Source: Methanobacteriota archaeon
GTDB taxonomy: Archaea; Thermoplasmatota; Thermoplasmata; Methanomassiliicoccales; UBA472
DNA length: 64,000 bases
Assembly (NCBI GenBank): GCA_012729095.1
Contig: JAAYDU010000061.1
Span: 1 to 64,000, forward strand
Direction: 5' to 3'
How positions within the stretch are numbered: position 1 is the first letter of the stretch; every line of letters starts with the position of its first letter. The notes beneath the pieces are model-generated. The model was not told the DNA's origin. It ran no database searches and was given only the letters and a program-made list of their open reading frames with translations. Shown piece by piece: positions 26,390 through 34,805 of this stretch. A program made the position numbers and the translations under genes.

Positions 26390-26962
26390 TCACTCGAAGG
26401 GGAACACCGAGTACAGGATGGCGAACTTCGGCCCCCCATCATCGGCGTGCTTGTCCGCGAGCTCCTTGAGACGGTCATCCAGTTCGGATATCAGCGCCTC
26501 CGCTTCCTGGGCGGAGGATTCGTTGACAGGCAGGACGACGTAGTTGGCCCCGAACGGATAGTTGGGGCGGTCGGAGACGTTCACGAAGTACTCCTTCCTC
26601 TCGTCCATGGTCCTTATGCCGCGGTTCAGTATGCCCTTGATGGCTCCCAGGGCGGCGAACACTATGTTCAATCGCTCGGCTATGTCCACAGAGCTGACCC
26701 CCGCGGCGTCCCCCATTATGCCCGGCTCGAACGCCGAGCGGTAGTACTTCTCCACCAGGTTCCCCACCAGCTCGGTGCGCGTCGGGACTATCAGATCCGC
26801 CTCCAGAAGCTTCTTCAGATGGTACTGGGCGTTCTGCACGCTCAATCCAAGTATGTCCGATATGGCGGTGGTGGTCATCTCTCTTATGGCTAGCAAGGAC
26901 AGTATGGCCAGACGGTTCGGGTCCGACAGCACCTTGATCTGTTCAACACCTATCTCGGTCAT
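26390..26962 (-). CDS. ArsR-type winged-helix regulator with C-terminal domain
   Basis: A 190-residue protein. Residues about 5-75 are an ArsR HTH (EQIKVLSDPNRLAILSLLAIREMTTTAISDILGLSVQNAQYHLKKLLEADLI); residues about 85-190 form an alpha/beta effector or dimerisation region with no visible metal-binding cysteines, so it is not a metal sensor. The upstream gap holds a dyad, ATGATT-N12-AATCAT at 27007-27030, that may be its operator. Target genes are unknown; the divergent side carries a tiny frame and the CPBP protease. Confidence 0.82.
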   Translation of the reverse strand: MTEIGVEQIKVLSDPNRLAILSLLAIREMTTTAISDILGLSVQNAQYHLKKLLEADLIVPTRTELVGNLVEKYYRSAFEPGIMGDAAGVSSVDIAERLNIVFAALGAIKGILNRGIRTMDERKEYFVNVSDRPNYPFGANYVVLPVNESSAQEAEALISELDDRLKELADKHADDGGPKFAILYSVFPFE

Positions 26963-26974
26963 TTGGCACCACTA

Positions 26975-27035
26975 AAATCATTTTTTAACGTTTCAGTAGC
27001 AAGATAATGATTAAATATTATTTCAATCATCGTTC
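26975..27035. promoter_or_regulatory. Divergent AT-rich promoter region with TGATT dyad
   Basis: A sharply AT-rich stretch lies upstream of the ArsR-type gene. It contains ATGATT (27007-27012) and AATCAT (27025-27030) flanking AAATATTATTTC, plus another AATCATTTTTT at about 26976-26986. The TATA-like core lies between the dyad arms. Confidence 0.4.
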
Positions 27036-27080
27036 AAATGCGATTATACCGATATGAATTGGTTAAAAGAGGTGATGCAA

Positions 27081-27149
27081 GTGAAGAAGTACCAAGTCCA
27101 GCCTAGCTTTGTGATAGTCAACGGGAACATATTTTTCCTCCGGGCGTAA
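27081..27149 (+). CDS. Possible 22-residue peptide
   Basis: GTG at 27081 opens a frame to TAA at 27149 encoding a 22-residue peptide, MKKYQVQPSFVIVNGNIFFL followed by RA. GAGGTG at 27069-27074 is a well-spaced Shine-Dalgarno. In-frame ATGs at 27075 and 27054 are alternatives. The peptide is hydrophobic with a basic N-terminus. It lies in the gap between the ArsR-type gene and the CPBP protease, downstream of an AT-rich promoter region. No family is recognised and the call rests only on the translation signals. Confidence 0.35.
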   Translation: MKKYQVQPSFVIVNGNIFFLRA

Positions 27150-27240
27150 GTCCCGCTGCCGCTGACCAACTGTCCTTTTTCCTATTCTTTGCAAATCTCC
27201 AGGCGATAGTAATTAATGGTCCGCCCTCAATCAAGGGCGG

Positions 27241-28041
27241 ATGCGGGAAAAGGCCGGGCTGCTGCTTCCGATATTCATCATAGCCGTAGCCGAGGCGTTC
27301 TATTTCGACGGATGGACCGAATCCTGCCTTGCCCTGCACGCCCTGAACATATTCATCTGCATACTCCTGCCGATATGGGCGGAGAAGCGAATGCTCATCT
27401 ACCAATCCTTCGCACTGGTCTCCCTTCTGCGCACGCTCAACATCGGAATGCCGGTGTTCTTCACCGAGACCCTGCTGTGGATGCCCTTCGTGTACGCCCC
27501 AATCATCGTGGCCGGTTACATCATCTGGAGGCAGACGGTGGTGGATGCCGGCAAGCTCCACTGGCGCAACATAATCCGCTTCCTCAACGGACACGGGCTG
27601 CGCCCCATCGTGCAATGGAAATGGGAGTACCTGCTCATCGCCATAATATTCGGGTACCTGGCCTCCAACCTGGAATACCTGGTACTGGACAACGACGCGC
27701 TGGTCAAGGACCTGGGCCCACTGGACCTGTCGAAACTGTTCCTGGTCATGGTGGTGTTCATCGGTTTAGGGGAGGAACTGGTGTTCCGCGGGCTGCTGCA
27801 GAGCTCGGTGGGATCGCATCACGGCAAGTACGTGGCCGTCGCGGTCTCCGCTCTCTTGTTCTCCATGATGCACTCGGGATACCAGAGCGTTCCCTACTTG
27901 CTATTCGTTTTCGGCGTGGGGCTGGTGCTGGCGTGCACGTACGAAAGGACGGGCAGCCTGGGCCTCGTCGCCCTGATGCACGGCATGCTGAACTTCTTCC
28001 TGTTCTCCTTCCTGCCGTTCGGATATGGTATGATCCCCTGA
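27241..28041 (+). CDS. CPBP-family intramembrane metalloprotease
   Basis: A 266-residue membrane protein with about eight helices. It carries the CAAX-protease/bacteriocin-processing (CPBP, Rce1-like) motifs: EELVFRGLLQSSVG at about residues 178-191 (the EExxxR motif), then SALLFSMMH (FxxxH) and LMHGMLNFF (HxxxN/B) further on. These glutamate intramembrane proteases cleave or process membrane-bound peptides. ATG at 27241; a TATA-like GTAATTAATGG about 30 bases upstream suggests a leaderless mRNA. Substrate unknown. Confidence 0.88.
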   Translation: MREKAGLLLPIFIIAVAEAFYFDGWTESCLALHALNIFICILLPIWAEKRMLIYQSFALVSLLRTLNIGMPVFFTETLLWMPFVYAPIIVAGYIIWRQTVVDAGKLHWRNIIRFLNGHGLRPIVQWKWEYLLIAIIFGYLASNLEYLVLDNDALVKDLGPLDLSKLFLVMVVFIGLGEELVFRGLLQSSVGSHHGKYVAVAVSALLFSMMHSGYQSVPYLLFVFGVGLVLACTYERTGSLGLVALMHGMLNFFLFSFLPFGYGMIP

Positions 28042-28248
28042 GGTCGCACTTGATATCGATGCCGAGGCGCAACGCCATGCTGGCGCTTGATATATCGCCA
28101 GAGTAAGGGATGACAAGACCGGCAGGGGACAATAATCCCCGGCTTTGTTGAATTCGAATCATTCAATTTATCATCGAGGTCGGAATCCTACAGAACCCCG
28201 GCGATAGCAATAACTTCGCCAGGGTCTATATTGAAGAAGGTGCGATTT

Positions 28249-29160
28249 ATGAAACGGGACCTCACTACCATGCTGGACATCCAGGATGACATACTGGACA
28301 TATTGGAGACGGCCGAGGAGATGAAGAGGAAGAGGGACATGGACTTCCAGCCTCTCAAGGGACAGGTCCTGGCCATGATATTCGAGAAATCGTCCACCCG
28401 CACCAGGGTCTCCTTCGAGGTCGGCATGATCGAGCTGGGGGGTTTCGCGGTGACGCTGAACACCAAGGACCTGCAGATGGGTCGCGGGGAGACGGTGGCG
28501 GACACCGCCCGCGTACTCTCGCGTTACGTCGACGGGATCATGTACCGTGCGTACGAGCACGACATGGTAATGGAGCTCGCGAAGCACGCCACCGTCCCGG
28601 TCATAAACGGCCTGGATAACTTCGAGCATCCCTGCCAGATCATGGCAGACCTGCTCACGGTGAAGGAGCGCTTCGGCAAGTTGAAGGGCATCAAGATGGC
28701 ATACGTGGGGGACGGCAACAACGTCTGCAACTCCCTGATGCTCGGTTGCGCCATGGTGGGAATGGACCTGGCCTGCGGCTGCCCCGCCGGATACGAGCCG
28801 GACCCCGGGGTGACCAAGACCGCCAAGGCCATAGCCAAGAGGAACTGCTGCAAGCTCTCCATCGTGGAATCGCCCAAGGAAGCGGCCAAGGACGCTGACG
28901 TCGTTTACACGGACGTATGGGTGTCAATGGGTCAGGAGGAGGAGCAGAAGCTGAGGCAGAATGTCTTCAAGCCCTACCAGGTCAACGCCGGCCTGATGTC
29001 CGTGGCGCACGAGAACGCCATAGTGATGCACTGCCTCCCGGCGCATCGGGGCATGGAGATAACGGACGAGGTGATCGACAGCGAGGCGTCGGTAGTGCTG
29101 GACCAGGCGGAGAACCGCCTGCACGCGCAGAAGGCCATCATGGTCGCTCTGATGGGGTGA
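28249..29160 (+). CDS. argF: Ornithine carbamoyltransferase
   Basis: A 303-residue enzyme making citrulline from ornithine and carbamoyl phosphate. Diagnostic motifs: carbamoyl-phosphate site FEKSSTRTRVSFE, the MYRAYEH block, NGLDNFEHPCQIMADLLT and the ornithine-binding HCLPAHRG near the C-terminus. ATG at 28249 has an AAGGTG Shine-Dalgarno at 28237-28242; an upstream TTG at 28231 is unlikely. It overlaps the convergent DHH gene by 23 bases. Confidence 0.95.
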   Translation: MKRDLTTMLDIQDDILDILETAEEMKRKRDMDFQPLKGQVLAMIFEKSSTRTRVSFEVGMIELGGFAVTLNTKDLQMGRGETVADTARVLSRYVDGIMYRAYEHDMVMELAKHATVPVINGLDNFEHPCQIMADLLTVKERFGKLKGIKMAYVGDGNNVCNSLMLGCAMVGMDLACGCPAGYEPDPGVTKTAKAIAKRNCCKLSIVESPKEAAKDADVVYTDVWVSMGQEEEQKLRQNVFKPYQVNAGLMSVAHENAIVMHCLPAHRGMEITDEVIDSEASVVLDQAENRLHAQKAIMVALMG

Positions 29161-30799
29161 ACCGCTCCTTCTGAGCCCCGATCTCCGCATCCAAGGCATC
29201 CAGGAACGCCTTTATCTTCCTCTTTGGGATGGTGGCGCCGGCGGCGACGTTGTGACCCCCGCCCACTCCTTTCACTTTCAGGGAGGCCTGGTTCATCGCC
29301 TCCCCCAGGTGTATCCCCTTATCCACCAGTTCCCGCTTCATTCGCCCGGACACCTTCACGCGTTCTCCGGAAGATCCCTTGTTATCCTGTGCGAGGTCAT
29401 CATCTTCCACGGAGTACGGGGACACGTCGGTCAGGGCGATCAGGGGCATATCTTCGCGAACGGAGAAGCGGGCATCGTCGACCTTCTGCCTCTGGTCCAG
29501 GGCCATTCCAACGATTATGCCAAGTATGGTGTCCTCGGCGGTGAGGGTATACTTGAACCTGTTCTTGTTCTCCTTGCTCTCGATGCGGCCTCTGATGTAT
29601 TGGACGTGCTTCAGGGCGACTATGGAATGGATCTCTTCCATCCCCTTCTTCAAATTCTCACGATGATTTCCGAGCCTCGACATCGCGGCGGTGGAGAACG
29701 ACACCGGGTCCAGGCAGGCCTTGATTATCAGCTCCCCCTGGAAGCCCTCGCTACTATCATTATCGGCCGATCGCTGCTCGCCGTTCTGCTCCTCAGGCGC
29801 GGCTTCGCTCTTGCTGTGAAGGTACCGTCCGGAGGCGTTCAGCATGGTGGCGAACTCTTTGGCCTCCCTGCTGGCCGAGCCTAGTGGGTACGAAGGGAAC
29901 AGGTAGACATCCCCCAGCATCCCGTCCAGGATGGCGGGGTCCTTTACCTTGTCATGGAGCATTATCTTGAGCGCGTTGATGATATCGCTGTGGTTCTCAA
30001 CGGTAAGCTCGGACCAGCTGTAGAACTTGCTAAGGTTCTCGTCCTTTATGGACGGGTCGCGTCGACCGCGGTAGGTGGGCACTCCCTGATCTTTGAACAA
30101 CTTGCTCACGTCGCTGAACGTGCACTCGCATCCGATGGCCTTCAGATCGTTGGAGAAGGCGATCATGGCCACCGCCGTCCGGGTGACCCAACCGAAGAAA
30201 GGCAGGTCCCTCTCGACCACCTGAAGGACCCCGGTGCCCTTCGCGTCCTCTATCACGGAGGCGTGAAGGGGCCCCCTCAATCCATTTCGCCTCCTGTCCT
30301 GGAGGTCCCCGACAGCGCCCACGATCGCCAGGTAGGCCAGGTCTACGTTCGACGGGTCCAATTCCCTGGCCACGAAATAGGTGCATCCCGCCCCGCTAAA
30401 ATGCGTAGAGCCCTCAAAACCGAACTCCACGGGGTTGAGCATGTTGTCCATCTCCCCGAAGAACTCCAAAAAGGACTGGCCGCTCCCGAATATATGGTGG
30501 TGATCGGTTATGATGCAGCGGGACCGGTCGATCGATCTGTACGATCCCGCCCCCAGATCGCAGATCCACACCAGGTCCTCCTTGCAGGAGTTTATAAGAT
30601 CGACGTCCCTCTGGCCAAGGGATCTCAGGAAATGGACCTTGGGGGCCAGTCCAAGCCTTTCCACTGCGCGGTAGGCGATAGCCGCGGAAGAGACGCCATC
30701 CGCATCGATATGCGAGAAAATCGCTACTGACCCGGCCTTCCTGACGCGGGCGGCAAGTGTCTTCGCCCTTTCCACGAAGGCCTCATAGTCCCCGGTCAT
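29138..30799 (-). CDS. DHH-family phosphoesterase, archaeal RecJ-like (GAN/Cdc45-related)
   Basis: A 553-residue protein with the DHH domain in the N-terminal half (HIDADGVSSAAI, then ICDLG, and IITDHHH as the eponymous motif) and the DHHA1 substrate-binding domain at the C-terminus (VKGVGGGHNVAAGATIP, with the GGGHxxAAGA motif). Archaeal members act as 5-prime-3-prime exonucleases and as GINS-associated nucleases (GAN) at the replication fork. Start ATG at 30799 overlaps the upstream nuclease gene by ATGA, so both are coupled. Confidence 0.88.
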   Translation of the reverse strand: MTGDYEAFVERAKTLAARVRKAGSVAIFSHIDADGVSSAAIAYRAVERLGLAPKVHFLRSLGQRDVDLINSCKEDLVWICDLGAGSYRSIDRSRCIITDHHHIFGSGQSFLEFFGEMDNMLNPVEFGFEGSTHFSGAGCTYFVARELDPSNVDLAYLAIVGAVGDLQDRRRNGLRGPLHASVIEDAKGTGVLQVVERDLPFFGWVTRTAVAMIAFSNDLKAIGCECTFSDVSKLFKDQGVPTYRGRRDPSIKDENLSKFYSWSELTVENHSDIINALKIMLHDKVKDPAILDGMLGDVYLFPSYPLGSASREAKEFATMLNASGRYLHSKSEAAPEEQNGEQRSADNDSSEGFQGELIIKACLDPVSFSTAAMSRLGNHRENLKKGMEEIHSIVALKHVQYIRGRIESKENKNRFKYTLTAEDTILGIIVGMALDQRQKVDDARFSVREDMPLIALTDVSPYSVEDDDLAQDNKGSSGERVKVSGRMKRELVDKGIHLGEAMNQASLKVKGVGGGHNVAAGATIPKRKIKAFLDALDAEIGAQKERFTPSERP

Positions 30800-31635
30800 C
30801 TGACGCACCCCGCGAGGGACCTTTCCTCAAGCCTCCTATAAACGACCTCCGCCAGCGGCTCGAGGTTCCTGGTGTCCTCCTGGTTGTAGCGGCGCAACAG
30901 GTTCAGAGCGTTCTCGCTGCCCTTCTTCAGCCACAGGTGCCAGAGGTACACCGCCTCCTCCCCGGTAACGTACTCCACCTCCTGAGGGCGACGGTGACCT
31001 ATGAGCACCTCCACTTGCTTCAGCCCGCCGCGCAGCCCGACCTTTGGGCAGGCGTGCCGGAGGTCGTAATGCGGGACCTTGGGGACGGCGAAGGGAAACT
31101 CCTTCTCTATCATCGGCAGGTCGAAGGAGCTGCCATTGAAGGTGACCAGCATCTTCGTTCCGGACAGCGCCTTGCCAAGGCCTTCGGCGTTCAGGTCTAT
31201 CCCCCTCGTAAGCGTGGTCATGCCTCCCGGACGGTAAACGGATACCATGGTGATGACCGTCCCCGGCCCCAGTCCGTCGGTCTCTATGTCCAGGTAGGCG
31301 GTGTCCTCCTTGAGGCGGCGGTACATGCGCCAATGCTGACCGCTGGGCAGAAGCCGGGTGAAGTACTCGGTGCGCCCCCGGTCCCAGAGGTCCTTGGCCG
31401 TCCCCAGCTCTCGGTCGAGCGCGTCCTTCCTCCTCTCGGATATGCCGTCAAGGCGCCTTCTCTCCATGAACTCCTCCCAGGAGAGCACCCCAGTGTCCCA
31501 CAGCCTGCGCTCCTTCACTTGCCCTATGCCTGGCAGAAGCAGGAAGGTGCGCCTTATCATGCCCCTTCCAGAGGGGCGTCCGTATAATATCCTATCGCCC
31601 CCAGCTTCGAAAATGTGCAAGGGATTGATATCCAT
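30796..31635 (-). CDS. RNase H-like exonuclease, YprB family
   Basis: A 279-residue protein. Residues about 115-265 form a DEDD/RNase H-fold exonuclease: Exo I AYLDIETDGLG, Exo II VTFNGSSFDLPMIEKEF, and Exo III as the YNQEDTRNL block. An N-terminal about 100-residue region LLPGIGQVKERRLWDTGVLSWEEF looks like a helix-hairpin-helix-like module. It pairs with the DHH exonuclease immediately downstream (ATGA overlap), pointing to DNA repair or replication. Start ATG at 31635 (MDINPLHIF), only 20 bases from the divergent phosphoesterase gene. Confidence 0.82.
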   Translation of the reverse strand: MDINPLHIFEAGGDRILYGRPSGRGMIRRTFLLLPGIGQVKERRLWDTGVLSWEEFMERRRLDGISERRKDALDRELGTAKDLWDRGRTEYFTRLLPSGQHWRMYRRLKEDTAYLDIETDGLGPGTVITMVSVYRPGGMTTLTRGIDLNAEGLGKALSGTKMLVTFNGSSFDLPMIEKEFPFAVPKVPHYDLRHACPKVGLRGGLKQVEVLIGHRRPQEVEYVTGEEAVYLWHLWLKKGSENALNLLRRYNQEDTRNLEPLAEVVYRRLEERSLAGCVR

Positions 31636-31655
31636 CCTGCGGCCTTCATGGATGC

Positions 31656-32387
31656 ATGCAGCACATCGATGTCTCACCCAACCTGCGGGTCCTCAACGGG
31701 CGGTGCGCCATGGTCCTTCCCTCCCGGACGCTGGTGCTGGGCGACATGCACCTGGGCATCGAGGCCAGCCTGGAGCTGGACGGCATGCAGCTTCCCCGCG
31801 CCCAGTCCAGGGAGATGGGGCGCAGGGTCGACGAGGTCGTGAAGGCCCACCCCCCGGAAAGGATAGTCGTGCTGGGGGACCTCAAGCACGAGTTCTCCCG
31901 CAACCTGGACCAGGAGTGGTCGCAGGTGCGGTCAATGCTGGAGCATCTCGGTTCCATCGCCGATGTCACCGTCGTGCGTGGCAACCATGACAACTATTTG
32001 GCAACCATCACCTCCAGGCTCGGTCTCGATCTGGTCGACGAGGCGGTGGTGGACGGCGTGCACCTGTCGCACGGCCACCTACCGCATCCCGGCCGGCCAT
32101 TGGTGCAGGGGCACGAGCACCCCTCGGTGCGCCTTTTCGACGGCGTGGGGGGCTTCGTCAAGCTTCCGGCGTTCCTATACCACAGACAGGCGGAGGTCCT
32201 TGTAATACCGGCCTTCAGCCCCCTGGCCGCCGGGAACGACGTGAGCGCCCTGCTCTCCGGGGACGTGCTCTCGCCTGGCCTCCGGGACCTGGACATGGGA
32301 GAGGCCGAGGCGTTCGGCTGCAGCGACATAGGGATGATAAGGCTGGGCAAGGTCAGGGACCTGGAAAAACAGCGGCGCCGGGCATAG
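31656..32387 (+). CDS. Metallophosphoesterase (COG1407 type)
   Basis: A 243-residue calcineurin-like phosphoesterase with all metal-binding blocks: LGDMHLGIE, LGDLKHEF, VRGNHDN, LSHGH and QGHEHPS. COG1407 members are linked to DNA repair helicases or ligases in archaea. It is divergent from the two-nuclease operon with only 20 bases between starts, suggesting related roles in nucleic acid processing. Ends in TAG. Confidence 0.86.
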   Translation: MQHIDVSPNLRVLNGRCAMVLPSRTLVLGDMHLGIEASLELDGMQLPRAQSREMGRRVDEVVKAHPPERIVVLGDLKHEFSRNLDQEWSQVRSMLEHLGSIADVTVVRGNHDNYLATITSRLGLDLVDEAVVDGVHLSHGHLPHPGRPLVQGHEHPSVRLFDGVGGFVKLPAFLYHRQAEVLVIPAFSPLAAGNDVSALLSGDVLSPGLRDLDMGEAEAFGCSDIGMIRLGKVRDLEKQRRRA

Positions 32388-32425
32388 GTTCAATAGATTC
32401 CAGGAACTTCCGGGTCTTGTTTGAA

Positions 32426-33367
32426 ATGCGTACCATAAGCGGAAAGAAGGTGCTCGTCACCGGCGGCGCCGGTTTCATAGGCTCCAACATCGCCCATGAG
32501 CTGTGCGGTGACAATGAGGTGCTGGTTCTGGACGACCTGTCATCGGGAAAGAAGGAGAACCTTGACGGGCTGGACGTAGAGCTCATCACCGCCAGCATCA
32601 GGGACGCCGACAGGGTCCGCGAGGCCATGGAAGGTGTGGATTACGTATTCCATCACGCGGCGATCGCCTCCGTCCCGCGAAGCGTGGACGACCCTGTCTC
32701 CAGCAACCAGGTGAACGTCTGCGGGACCCTCAGGGTGCTAGTGGAGGCCAGGGACGCCAAGGTGCGCAAGGTGGTCTTCGCCTCCTCCTCCGCGATTTAC
32801 GGCGATACCCCCTCCGAGATGAAGCGGGAAGGGGACCTCCCCGCTCCCATATCTCCCTACGCCGTCACCAAGATGACCGGCGAGATGTACTGCCGCAACT
32901 TCTGGCTGAACTATGGACTGCCTACATGCAGCCTCCGCTACTTCAACGTGTACGGTCCCCGCCAGGACCCCTCTTCCGATTACGCGGCGGTGATACCGCG
33001 CTTCATCTCCGCGGCCCTGGACGGAAGGCCGCTGACCATATACGGTGACGGAGGGCAGACAAGGGACTTCATCTTCGTCCAGGACGTGGTGCGGGCGAAC
33101 ATATTGGCCGCCACGGACGAGAGGCATCACGGGGAGGTCTTCAACGTGGCCAATCAGAAGAAGGTCTCGGTCAAAGAGCTGGCGTCACAGGTGCTGAAGG
33201 CCCTGGGACGGGCGGAGAAGGGGAACATAGTACACCTGGAGGAGAGAAAGGGGGATATCAGGCATTCCCTGGCCGACATCGGGAAGGCCCGCCGCATGCT
33301 GGACCTCTCACCCGGATATGACCTGGAGAAAGGGCTGGCCATCACGGTGGCGAGCATGAATAGATAG
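32426..33367 (+). CDS. NAD-dependent sugar epimerase/dehydratase (GalE-like)
   Basis: A 313-residue extended SDR enzyme: KVLVTGGAGFIGSNIAHEL NAD-binding loop, DDLSSGKKENL, catalytic SSSAIYGD and YAVTKMTGE (YxxxK), and RYFNVYGPRQDP. It matches UDP-glucose 4-epimerase or related UDP-GlcNAc epimerases. Product is a nucleotide sugar for surface glycans, joining galU and ugd. Start ATG at 32426; TTG at 32417 is possible. Ends in TAG. Confidence 0.88.
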   Translation: MRTISGKKVLVTGGAGFIGSNIAHELCGDNEVLVLDDLSSGKKENLDGLDVELITASIRDADRVREAMEGVDYVFHHAAIASVPRSVDDPVSSNQVNVCGTLRVLVEARDAKVRKVVFASSSAIYGDTPSEMKREGDLPAPISPYAVTKMTGEMYCRNFWLNYGLPTCSLRYFNVYGPRQDPSSDYAAVIPRFISAALDGRPLTIYGDGGQTRDFIFVQDVVRANILAATDERHHGEVFNVANQKKVSVKELASQVLKALGRAEKGNIVHLEERKGDIRHSLADIGKARRMLDLSPGYDLEKGLAITVASMNR

Positions 33368-33455
33368 ATCGCCGGAGGCATATCACCTCTTCTTTTTATG
33401 ATTCGGACCGAAAATTAATTACTGTCATGACCCCTATGCATTTCAGAGGGTTGGT

Positions 33456-33551
33456 TTGACGGAGTGCATCGTCTGCGGTTGTATATTGAAGAAGAACCAG
33501 GACAAATGCCCTGTTTGTGGCGCCTCCCAGAACGAGGACGACGATTATTGA
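33456..33551 (+). CDS. 31-residue zinc-ribbon / rubredoxin-like micro-protein
   Basis: A 32-codon frame from TTG 33456 to TGA 33551 encodes a 31-residue protein with CIVCGC near residues 4-9 and CPVCG at residues 18-22, i.e. two CxxC knuckles about 10 residues apart, plus an acidic tail NEDDDY. The size fits a minimal zinc ribbon or the metal-binding half of a rubredoxin/rubrerythrin. GAGGG (33446-33450) is a well-placed Shine-Dalgarno and AAAATTAATTAC (33410-33421) a TATA box. The motif spacing makes chance coding unlikely. Confidence 0.75.
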   Translation: MTECIVCGCILKKNQDKCPVCGASQNEDDDY

Positions 33552-33930
33552 TAGGCGATCGTAGGTCAGGGCAAGGCGGTTCTAAGGGCTATCCAGATGG
33601 GACCAACCTATTTCATTCGTGCTTCATTCCACCAAGCTCAGGGGCTCACCTGCAGGAGGTCGTTACATCGCAAGTTCATGAACGCTCCTTGACCATGCGG
33701 AAGGCGGTCAACAAGCGTCACGCTTCTATCGCGGAGATGCTGAGTAAAGGAGCGTGCAGGGCCTTTCCGGACGGCATGCTCTAAAGGCAGGGTTTCCTGT
33801 CACAGACCACAGGTACGCCAATGAACTAGTGATCGTTACATGCGGGGACTTTGCTCCGCCTTCATGATATTTATCTTTGGCTTATTATGGATGTAAGGCG
33901 TTTAAACACCATTAACAATAGCTCATGACA
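33552..33930. other. Long gap without a supported gene
   Basis: About 380 bases before the corrinoid-protein promoter region have no recognisable gene. One frame stays open until TAA at about 33784, but overlaps the zinc-ribbon gene and shows no motif or Shine-Dalgarno. The distal part turns AT-rich toward 33870 (GATATTTATC). It could be a decayed gene or a noncoding RNA locus. Confidence 0.3.
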
Positions 33931-33939
33931 TTACCATGT

Positions 33940-33956
33940 GGATGTATAATCCATCC
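33940..33956. promoter_or_regulatory. Methanogenesis-regulon dyad, distal site upstream of the corrinoid-protein gene
   Basis: GGATGTATAATCCATCC, a 17-base GGATG-N7-CATCC dyad. It matches GGATATATAATCCATCC in the regulator-atwA gap (62120-62136) at 16 of 17 bases, although the genes are 28 kb apart and unrelated in sequence. Confidence 0.6.
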
Positions 33957-33970
33957 AATGAAAACGGTAT

Positions 33971-33987
33971 GGATGTCACATCCATCC
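33971..33987. promoter_or_regulatory. Methanogenesis-regulon dyad, proximal site upstream of the corrinoid-protein gene
   Basis: GGATGTCACATCCATCC, a second GGATG-N7-CATCC dyad 31 bases (about three helical turns) after the first. Its end is about 10 bases before the TATA-like TTTATTA at 33997-34003, the same relative position as the dyad at mcrB. Confidence 0.6.
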
Positions 33988-34052
33988 ATCAAAGAGTTTA
34001 TTACTCTCGATTGAAATTTGGACGCAGAAAACTTCTTTGGAGGAAAATAGAA

Positions 34053-34688
34053 ATGGCAAATATGGACGCATTGATTGAGATTGTCGTTAAGGGAAGGATC
34101 AAGGAGTCGAAGGGAGCAACCCAGGCCCTCCTCGATGCCGGAGTCACCGCAAGGGAGATCATCTTTGATGGGCTGAGCAAGGCCATGGAGATCGTCGGTG
34201 AGAAGTACGAGAAGAAGGAGTACTTCCTGCCCCAGGTTCTTCTGTCCGCCCAGACCCTGTACCAGGGATTGAACCTGGCCCTGCCGAAGTTGGACACCGC
34301 TTCCGCCGATGCTGCCGGAAAGATAGTCATCTGCGTGGTCGAGGGAGATGTCCACGACATCGGCAAGAACATCTGCAAGGCCCTGCTGACCGGCGCTGGC
34401 AACACCATGTTTGACATGGGTCGCGACGTGCCTCTGAAGGACATCATACAGAAGGCCAAGGACGAGAACGTCAACATCATCGCCACCTCTACCCTCATGA
34501 CCCCCACCCTGGCGGGCATGAAGGAGATCGAGAAGATGCTGGCCGAGGGCGGCCTGAAGGGCAAGATAAAGACCATGGTCGGCGGCGGTGCCACCTCCCA
34601 GGACTTTGCCAAGAGCATCGGTGCGGATGGCTGGGGCTACGACGCGAACGAGGCCGTTCGTGTTGCCGTCCAGCTCCTGAAACACTAA
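34053..34688 (+). CDS. Corrinoid protein of a methyltransferase system (MtbC/MtaC type)
   Basis: A 211-residue cobamide-binding protein. The N-terminal helical cap (about 1-85) leads to the B12-binding Rossmann domain with EGDVHDIGKN; His101 is the lower cobalt ligand, and TSTLMTPTLAGMKEI and GGGATSQDFAKSIGADGW complete the fold. It carries the methyl group between a substrate-specific methyltransferase and a MtbA-type CoM methylase. No such MT1 is adjacent, so the substrate is unknown. Shine-Dalgarno GGAGGA is at 34039-34044. Strong promoter signals suggest high expression. Confidence 0.9.
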   Translation: MANMDALIEIVVKGRIKESKGATQALLDAGVTAREIIFDGLSKAMEIVGEKYEKKEYFLPQVLLSAQTLYQGLNLALPKLDTASADAAGKIVICVVEGDVHDIGKNICKALLTGAGNTMFDMGRDVPLKDIIQKAKDENVNIIATSTLMTPTLAGMKEIEKMLAEGGLKGKIKTMVGGGATSQDFAKSIGADGWGYDANEAVRVAVQLLKH

Positions 34689-34689
34689 A

Positions 34690-34720
34690 GGGGCATCGCC
34701 CCAAATTCCTTTTTTTTATT
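34690..34720 (+). terminator. Terminator after the corrinoid-protein gene
   Basis: GGGGCATCGCCCC (34690-34702) forms a perfect 5-bp stem followed by TTTTTTTATTT at 34710-34720, one base after the stop codon region. A strong terminator fits a monocistronic, highly expressed gene. Confidence 0.7.
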
Positions 34721-34805
34721 TAATCTTATAATAATAAGATAGCTATAATAAAAATAACAGTGCAAAATTTTATACTTGCAGGTCATCATAATGTACAGGT
34801 TGAAA

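Noticed and set aside
28042-28230. Direct repeat CTTGATAT-x-CG in the gap before argF
   Set aside because: Only two short imperfect copies about 40 bases apart; too weak to support an element.
33464-33784. A 106-residue frame in the gap before the corrinoid gene
   Set aside because: It overlaps the zinc-ribbon frame, lacks a Shine-Dalgarno and recognisable motifs; kept only as a described gap.
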